Of a stretch of 64,000 nt of DNA, positions 59,513 through 64,000 are shown in pieces. Source of the stretch: Candidatus Poribacteria bacterium. Its GTDB lineage: Bacteria; Poribacteria; WGA-4E; GCA-2687025. A model generated the notes under the pieces. The model saw only the letters and a program-made list of their open reading frames with translations. It was not told where the DNA came from and ran no database searches. Every line of letters starts with the position of its first letter. The first letter of the stretch is position 1. A program made the translations under genes and the position numbers. Location of the stretch: positions 225,450 to 289,449 of the forward strand of contig JAPPNK010000029.1 in assembly GCA_028818695.1 (NCBI GenBank), written 5' to 3'.

Positions 59513-60925
59513 TCATGGTCGATCCTTCAACGCTTTTTCTCCGCGCATCAGCTCAAGAACCGTATGCTGAAGAATGGAAAATTCGGACGCGCCGGTCGAT
59601 TTGAGCGCCTCGTCCGCGTTCAGCAGATGCGCATACGCCGCGTCCAGCTCCGCCAGCGTGAAACGCGCCGCCTGCGTCATGATCTTATACATCGCATACG
59701 GCGACTGCTTCAAAAGGTTGAGCGACGCATTGCTCGGAAGCCGCTGCGTCAGCGCGTCGTCCCATTTGCGGTACACAACGCCGTTAAAGGCGCGGTAGGT
59801 CATGTTCGGTTTGAAGTTGGAGAATTGGCCGGCGGCTTTCAACAGATGCGCCTGCTTCATGAGCCGCGTTTGGCGGATGAACATGGCGAGTATGCGCAGC
59901 GCCGGCTCGCCGTTCATGAGCAGATTGTGGAGCGCGGATAAGCCCGCCTCAAGTTTCCGCTCGCCGACCGCGTCCATCAGGTTGAACACCGTTTGCGTCG
60001 AGCTGTCCGACACCACCGCCTCCGCCTCCGCAGGGGAGATTTTGCCGCCTTGTCCGACATAGGCGATCAACTTCTCGATCTCATCTGAAATCAGCTGTAG
60101 GTTGTCGTTGGCGCGTTCGCGCAGTATTTTGACCGCACTTGGCTCTATCGAAATCTTCCGCTTTTTGAGCTGCGATTCGATGAATAAGGCGACAGAATCT
60201 TTCCCGTACCGCTTCTGCGACAGGAGCGTGTCCACATTCGCAAGCGTCCCGCATTTTCCCAAGCGCGTCAGGACGCCTTTAGGGGGAGGCGAATCGAAGC
60301 GAAGGATGAGCGTTGACGCGGAGGAACGCTCTCCCTCCAACCACGCAAAAAAGCGGTCCTGGTCGTTGTCGGCGGACGTTTCAGGAATCGGCGCGCCCTC
60401 AAACCTTTCAGGCGCGGCGTCCAAAAACGGCAGCAGGTCGGGCTGACGTTCCGCCGCCTCGACGCGCAGCGCCTCTAGCTTCGACTGAACGGAAGAGGAA
60501 TCGAGCGGCGCGGGATCCATCTCCAGCGCCTTGAAGAGCAGCGAGAGGGCGCGCGTCTCGTTCCCTAATGAAAGCGCTTTTTCCGCTTGGTCGACTCGCT
60601 GCATGCGCGTCGGCTGCGCGCCGCCGGTCAAGAAGCCGAGGTTTTTCACCGACACGATGCGCCTGCCGCCGCCCATCGGCGCGGTGTCGACCATCGCCGC
60701 CAGCTCCTGAAACGCCGCGACCGATCCGTCCAGCGCGTCAAAATTGAAGTTCGCCAACGCGCCCGCGTCCGCCTGCAGCGCCTTCACTAGGCTTTCATGC
60801 AGCCTGTCAAGCAGATACTGGTCGGAGCCGTATATGGTATAGAGGGGCGAGGTCTCGCCGCTTTTGATCGCCTTAGACAGGTCTTGCAGGTTTCTCAGGG
60901 AGCCTTGCGCAGCAGTTTGGCGCAT
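59513..60925 (-). CDS. holA: DNA polymerase III delta subunit HolA with an internal insertion
   Basis: 470 residues from ATG 60925, against about 340 usual. YTIYGSDQYLLDRLHESLV (residues 29-47) opens the clamp-loader fold, RRIVSVKNLGFL is the usual strand, and SQLKKRKISIEPSAVKILRE, NDNLQLISDEIEKLIAYVG and VFNLMDAVGERKLEAGLSAL match domains II-III. Between residues about 100 and 190 an extra segment with a TPR-like helix pair (KALSLGNETRALSLLFKALE) interrupts domain I. Delta opens the sliding clamp during loading. It begins 4 nt after the MoxR gene. Confidence 0.88.
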   Translation of the reverse strand: MRQTAAQGSLRNLQDLSKAIKSGETSPLYTIYGSDQYLLDRLHESLVKALQADAGALANFNFDALDGSVAAFQELAAMVDTAPMGGGRRIVSVKNLGFLTGGAQPTRMQRVDQAEKALSLGNETRALSLLFKALEMDPAPLDSSSVQSKLEALRVEAAERQPDLLPFLDAAPERFEGAPIPETSADNDQDRFFAWLEGERSSASTLILRFDSPPPKGVLTRLGKCGTLANVDTLLSQKRYGKDSVALFIESQLKKRKISIEPSAVKILRERANDNLQLISDEIEKLIAYVGQGGKISPAEAEAVVSDSSTQTVFNLMDAVGERKLEAGLSALHNLLMNGEPALRILAMFIRQTRLMKQAHLLKAAGQFSNFKPNMTYRAFNGVVYRKWDDALTQRLPSNASLNLLKQSPYAMYKIMTQAARFTLAELDAAYAHLLNADEALKSTGASEFSILQHTVLELMRGEKALKDRP

Positions 60926-60929
60926 CGTC

Positions 60930-61931
60930 TCATGTCCGGCGGTGCGGTATCGGCGTCGATTCCACCAGCCGAGAGACAATCTCCCGGCTGTCGATGCCGT
61001 CCGCTTCGGCGTTGAAATTCACGAGCGTTCGATGGCGCAAGACAGGCTCGGCGACCGCCTGGATGTCTTCTTCGGTGGCATGGCTGCGCCCGCGCAGGAC
61101 AGCGCGCGCTTTCGCGCCGAGCGTCAAATACTGGGACGCCCTCGGCCCGGCTCCCCAAGAGACCCAGTCTTTCACAAAATCGGGCGCGCTCGGCGAAGAC
61201 GGACGCGTACGCCCAACCAGCTCCACCGCATATTCCACCACATACGCCGGCGCCGGAACCTGCCGCACAATGCCTTGAACCCGCTCAATGTCGTCTAGCG
61301 TCAGCGCAGGCTCAATCTCCGGGTCTAGAGCCGAGGTGGTCGCCTCCACAATCTCCATCTCTTCTTCTGGCGACGGGTAATCAAGGTACAGGTTGAACAT
61401 GAACCTGTCCAGCTGCGCCTCCGGCAACGGATAGGTGCCTTCCTGCTCAATCGGATTCTGCGTCGCCAAGACGAAGAACGGCTTCGGCAGCTCGTATGTG
61501 GTTCCGCCGACGGTCGCCCGCATCTCCTGCATCGCCTGAAGCAGCGCCGCCTGCGTTTTCGGCGGCGTCCGGTTGATCTCGTCCGCGAGCAGCACATTGG
61601 TAAATATCGGACCTTTGAGAAACTGAAACGCGCGCAAGCCCGTCTCAGGGTCGTCCTGCAGAATGTCGGTGCCGACGATATCGGTCGGCATCAGGTCGGG
61701 CGTGAACTGAATGCGATCGTAATCGAGATCCAACGCCTTCGCCATGGAGCTCACCAGCAGCGTCTTGGCGAGGCCCGGGACGCCCACCAGCAGGCAATGC
61801 CCCCGCGAGACGAGCGCGATCAACAGATTGTCAATGACCTCCTCCTGACCGACGATGACTTTTCGCAGCTCCTTGATAAGCCGCTCGCGTATCTCCGCAA
61901 AGAAAGCGATGTCAGGGGCTTCTGCAGACAC
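60930..61931 (-). CDS. MoxR-family AAA ATPase
   Basis: 333 residues. [16 protein letters not shown], Walker [10 protein letters not shown] (about 50-57), [11 protein letters not shown], Walker [21 protein letters not shown], sensor [20 protein letters not shown] then LDRF, and the C-terminal lid domain are complete. MoxR ATPases act as chaperones for metalloproteins or von Willebrand factor-A proteins; no VWA or DUF58 gene is next to it, the neighbour being holA. Confidence 0.93.
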   Translation of the reverse strand: MSAEAPDIAFFAEIRERLIKELRKVIVGQEEVIDNLLIALVSRGHCLLVGVPGLAKTLLVSSMAKALDLDYDRIQFTPDLMPTDIVGTDILQDDPETGLRAFQFLKGPIFTNVLLADEINRTPPKTQAALLQAMQEMRATVGGTTYELPKPFFVLATQNPIEQEGTYPLPEAQLDRFMFNLYLDYPSPEEEMEIVEATTSALDPEIEPALTLDDIERVQGIVRQVPAPAYVVEYAVELVGRTRPSSPSAPDFVKDWVSWGAGPRASQYLTLGAKARAVLRGRSHATEEDIQAVAEPVLRHRTLVNFNAEADGIDSREIVSRLVESTPIPHRRT

Positions 61932-61982
61932 TCTATCTATCTCCTTCGTGGATGCGCTGAACTACCCTATAACATACCGCCG

Positions 61983-62016
61983 TTTGACGGCGAGGTCAAG
62001 TCTTCGTTCCGTCAAA
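61983..62016. other. 8-bp perfect inverted repeat in the 61932-62166 gap
   Basis: TTTGACGG (61983-61990) and CCGTCAAA (62009-62016) with an 18-nt loop, about 55 nt upstream of the MoxR start on the minus strand. Possible operator; it overlaps no recognised promoter. Confidence 0.35.
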
Positions 62017-62049
62017 TGCCCGATGAGGAACCTGATCAGAAAAAAGCCG

Positions 62050-62078
62050 TTGACAGTAAAACGAAACCATGTTACGCT
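62050..62078 (+). promoter_or_regulatory. Upstream candidate promoter
   Basis: TTGACA (62050-62055), 17-nt spacer, TACGCT (62073-62078). Perfect -35, poor -10; about 90 nt upstream of the leader ORF. Confidence 0.35.
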
Positions 62079-62117
62079 GAAAATGGGCAATGTTCGCACG
62101 TGATCGATAGAAAACGG

Positions 62118-62146
62118 TTGATGCGCTAATGATTTTCTGCTATAAT
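62118..62146 (+). promoter_or_regulatory. Strong predicted promoter for the leader and FlgD-tailed gene
   Basis: TTGATG (62118-62123), 17-nt spacer, perfect TATAAT (62141-62146), 20 nt before the leader ATG at 62167. Confidence 0.65.
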
Positions 62147-62166
62147 AAGGACGAAGAGGTGGTTTG

Positions 62167-62268
62167 ATGTTTCGCAAAAAGTTGTGGACGCGAAAACGAA
62201 TCTCCGCTATAATGGCGTCTGCCCAGATGTTCGTTAGTTATCTGGCGTCAACAAAAATGTGGGAGTAG
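62167..62268 (+). CDS. Possible 33-residue leader peptide
   Basis: ATG 62167 follows GAGG at 7 nt. It encodes MFRKKLWTRKRISAIMASAQ then MFVSYLASTKMWE, stop at 62266-62268, only 3 nt before the next ATG. Basic N-terminus, three Met and two Trp. The position between a strong promoter and the structural gene fits a leader or coupled small protein. Confidence 0.4.
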   Translation: MFRKKLWTRKRISAIMASAQMFVSYLASTKMWE

Positions 62269-62271
62269 CAA

Positions 62272-63018
62272 ATGCGCAGTTTTTTATTTTTCAGACATCA
62301 TGATGTTGGGAGAGTTGGGCGCGCTTTTTTCTGGCTCACAGCAAGAACCGCCGCTGTCCTGTTTGCGGTTACGCTGTTTGTCACTCAGTCCAATGCCGCT
62401 GAATTGTCCATTGAACGAGGAAGGACGCTGGAAATCACATTGCAGTTGGTAAACATCGGCGACACTCGCCTTGAGAGGGTGAGAGTCGATCTAGATCCGG
62501 TTTCGACTGCGCGCGGCGTAAAGATGGTTTCCAGACCGGACATCGTTGAGATTGCGGCTAAGACAGGCAACCGCCCTTGCCCGTTCGCTGAGATACCCGT
62601 CACGTTAACAGCAGATCAATACGCGCGAGTGAATAATCCGTTCCTTCTGCGTTTTGTCGTCAGCAGCGGGACCACGCGATGGTATGTAAACACGCCAGCG
62701 GTTATTGTTCCGCGAGCGACACCGAACGTTCCCAGACTAAGCCCGAACTTTCCGAATCCTTTCAACCCTGAGACGTGGATTCCTTTTCAGTTAACAGAGG
62801 GAACCCATGCGCTTATTGACATATACGACATGCGCGGCCGGTTGATTCGACGTCTTGATTTGGGATACCGAGAAGCGGGTTATTACCACACGACCGGCGA
62901 AGCCGCATATTGGGACGGTCGAAATGGTTTCGGCGAACCTGTTTCAAGCGGGACCTATTTCTATCGCTTCAGGGCGGGAAGTTTCTCTTCGACGGGACGC
63001 ATGACAATCATAAAATGA
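62272..63018 (+). CDS. Secreted protein with FlgD-like C-terminal sorting/Ig domain
   Basis: 248 residues. A long signal (about 20-42, ending SNAAE) is followed by a cohesin-like beta domain (about 43-150: LSIERGRTLEITLQLVNIGD). The C-terminal 95 residues (from LSPNFPNPFNPETWIPFQL to STGRMTIIK) form the FlgD-Ig/T9SS-type-A-like module: IDIYDMRGRLIRRLDLGY, AYWDGRNGFGEPVSSGTYFY. This version is abundant in Poribacteria. GGGAG precedes the ATG. Probably displayed at the cell surface; the partner is unknown. Confidence 0.85.
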   Translation: MRSFLFFRHHDVGRVGRAFFWLTARTAAVLFAVTLFVTQSNAAELSIERGRTLEITLQLVNIGDTRLERVRVDLDPVSTARGVKMVSRPDIVEIAAKTGNRPCPFAEIPVTLTADQYARVNNPFLLRFVVSSGTTRWYVNTPAVIVPRATPNVPRLSPNFPNPFNPETWIPFQLTEGTHALIDIYDMRGRLIRRLDLGYREAGYYHTTGEAAYWDGRNGFGEPVSSGTYFYRFRAGSFSSTGRMTIIK

Positions 63019-63031
63019 GAAGGGATTTCTT

Positions 63032-63991
63032 ATGAAAATCGGACACGTCAAAACGGGGATTGTGTTATCTGTTGCGGCGGTTGGCACCGCGGCTCTGATG
63101 TTTTGGGTTGCACACAAGATTGAAGCGCAGCAGCAGCCGGTTGTGATAAAAGCGGAGATCGGCGTCAACGCAGAATTGGAGGTTGATGCGATTTTTTCCG
63201 AAGCTCATCAGTTGGAAACAGAAGGCCGTCAGTTGGCGGCTCTTATTAAGTACCAACGAGTATTGAGCGAGTACCCAGGAAGCTCCCGGGCTGCGGAAGC
63301 ACTTTTGGCGATTGGCGATATTGAGTTTCACCACAACGACGCGGCAGCGCATGCTTTGAAGGCTTACGAGAAAGCACTCTCAGATCATCCGAATAGCCTG
63401 CAGGTCGCCGCGGCGAAGTTGGGAAAAGCAAGCTGCTTGATTGATCTTCTGATGCCAGACGCTTACGAGGCGCTGGTGGATGTGACAGAGAATCATGCGG
63501 ATTCAGACGCAGCGGACTGCGCATCGGTTTGGCGAATGTTCATGGAGGTTGCGCAGGAAAAATATACTTACGAGGAAGCGATAGAACATTATCGAGTCGT
63601 CGCCCGCCAATCGTCTTCCGAACGCGCTAAAGCAGACGCTCAATACGCCATCGTCGGTTCGTATTTCTGGATGGGCAAGAATGAAGCGGCGATTAGAGAG
63701 ATTGAGGAACTGCTTGCGAGCGGGTTGTATAAGTCGCGCCGCAGCCTAGCAATTGTCCATGATATGGCGGCGATTCTCTACAACGGCGCAGAAGATTATG
63801 AAAATGCAGCCCGGCATGCAGACATCATTGTCCGACGCTATCCGAAGTCACAGGTGATTGAAAGCGCCAAAGCGATCCGATCGTACGCCGAAAAGAAGAT
63901 CGCCGAGGCTGAGGATTCTAGGGTTTCCCAACCGCATGACCGAAAAAAGACTGCTGAGGTCATGGATTTAAATCGGAGGATAGACCAATGA
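63032..63991 (+). CDS. TPR-repeat protein with N-terminal signal anchor
   Basis: 319 residues. TGIVLSVAAVGTAALMFWVA (about 8-27) is a signal anchor. From about 55 on, TPR/Tol-Pal YbgF-like helix pairs follow: LAALIKYQRVLSEYPGSSRA, HALKAYEKALSDHPNS, EEAIEHYRVVARQSSSERAK and YENAARHADIIVRRYPKS. The periplasmic location is inferred. It follows the FlgD-tailed gene at 13 nt and overlaps the next start by 4 nt, so they form one operon. Confidence 0.86.
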   Translation: MKIGHVKTGIVLSVAAVGTAALMFWVAHKIEAQQQPVVIKAEIGVNAELEVDAIFSEAHQLETEGRQLAALIKYQRVLSEYPGSSRAAEALLAIGDIEFHHNDAAAHALKAYEKALSDHPNSLQVAAAKLGKASCLIDLLMPDAYEALVDVTENHADSDAADCASVWRMFMEVAQEKYTYEEAIEHYRVVARQSSSERAKADAQYAIVGSYFWMGKNEAAIREIEELLASGLYKSRRSLAIVHDMAAILYNGAEDYENAARHADIIVRRYPKSQVIESAKAIRSYAEKKIAEAEDSRVSQPHDRKKTAEVMDLNRRIDQ

Positions 63992-64000
63992 AACGGTTTT
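63988..64000 (+). CDS. Start of the next gene, cut by the window edge
   Basis: ATG 63988 overlaps the preceding stop (ATGA) and has GGAGG 8 nt upstream; only MKRF is visible. Identity unknown. Confidence 0.5.

Noticed and set aside
1-64000. tRNA, rRNA, insertion sequences, integrase or attachment sites
   Set aside because: I looked through the intergenic gaps and predicted proteins and saw no cloverleaf, rRNA segment, transposase or integrase; short degenerate elements could still be missed by eye.

Overview
The window reads as a chromosomal segment of a moderately GC-rich, diderm (Gram-negative-type) bacterium. LpxA and a fused LpxC-FabZ show lipid A synthesis. A secreted protein near the right end carries a FlgD-like C-terminal domain with the PNPFNPETWIPF motif. 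Together with two Gfo/Idh/MocA oxidoreductases, a phytanoyl-CoA dioxygenase-like protein, WD40 and DUF1080-like proteins, this suggests Candidatus Poribacteria or a close relative. That assignment rests on family knowledge and pattern recognition, not on a phylogeny. I found no rRNA, tRNA, CRISPR array, transposase or integrase.

Layout, left half. 1-1867 (minus): lpxC-fabZ and lpxA (cut by the window edge). 2017-7967 (plus): Gfo/Idh oxidoreductase, aldo/keto reductase, HIT protein, aldehyde dehydrogenase and a polar amino-acid ABC permease/ATPase pair. 8010-10291 (minus): a redoxin-like lipoprotein without its active-site cysteines, a D-threonine-aldolase-like enzyme and a charged protein. 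10492-11631 (plus): a NIL-domain protein and a DnaJ/CbpA-type chaperone. 11705-13905 (minus): a coupled PhyH dioxygenase and CE15-like esterase. 14007-26976 (minus): the most striking region, 13 consecutive paralogous genes for membrane-anchored extracytoplasmic proteins built from about 22 copies of one domain I cannot assign to a known family. Six are small with an N-terminal anchor and one domain; seven are larger, with a signal peptide, 2-4 domains and a C-terminal anchor. One is interrupted exactly at an A-AAA-AAG slippery heptamer.

Layout, middle. 27110-27406 is a small ferredoxin. 27403-32186 (minus) is a five-gene unit joined by 4-nt overlaps: OLD-like ATPase, DUF4276-like protein (a defence-type pair), NagA-like deacetylase, Gfo/Idh oxidoreductase and methyltransferase. 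32398-36573 (plus) holds NIPSNAP, nucleotidyltransferase and UvrA. 36667-39551 (minus) is a second undescribed family: four genes starting with MSKE(R/Q)L and built from a 12-residue APDEWAAYEKAR-like repeat, with two near-identical copies of a promoter cassette. 39962-42745 (minus) holds amidase, AlaC-like aminotransferase and methyltransferase.

Layout, right half. 43022-47146 (plus) carries unknown proteins, a 14-cysteine small protein and a WD40 propeller protein. 47343-50742 holds four tandem secreted DUF1080/LamG-like proteins that share a short C-terminal tag, followed by queF. 51194-59232 is a housekeeping block: phoH, pgpH, ybeY, ffh, rpsP, khpA, trmD, rplS, rnhB, yraN; rimM is missing from its usual place. 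59248-61931 (minus) encodes a small membrane protein, HolA with an insertion, and a MoxR ATPase. 62167-64000 has a possible leader peptide, the FlgD-tailed secreted protein, a TPR protein and the first codons of another gene.
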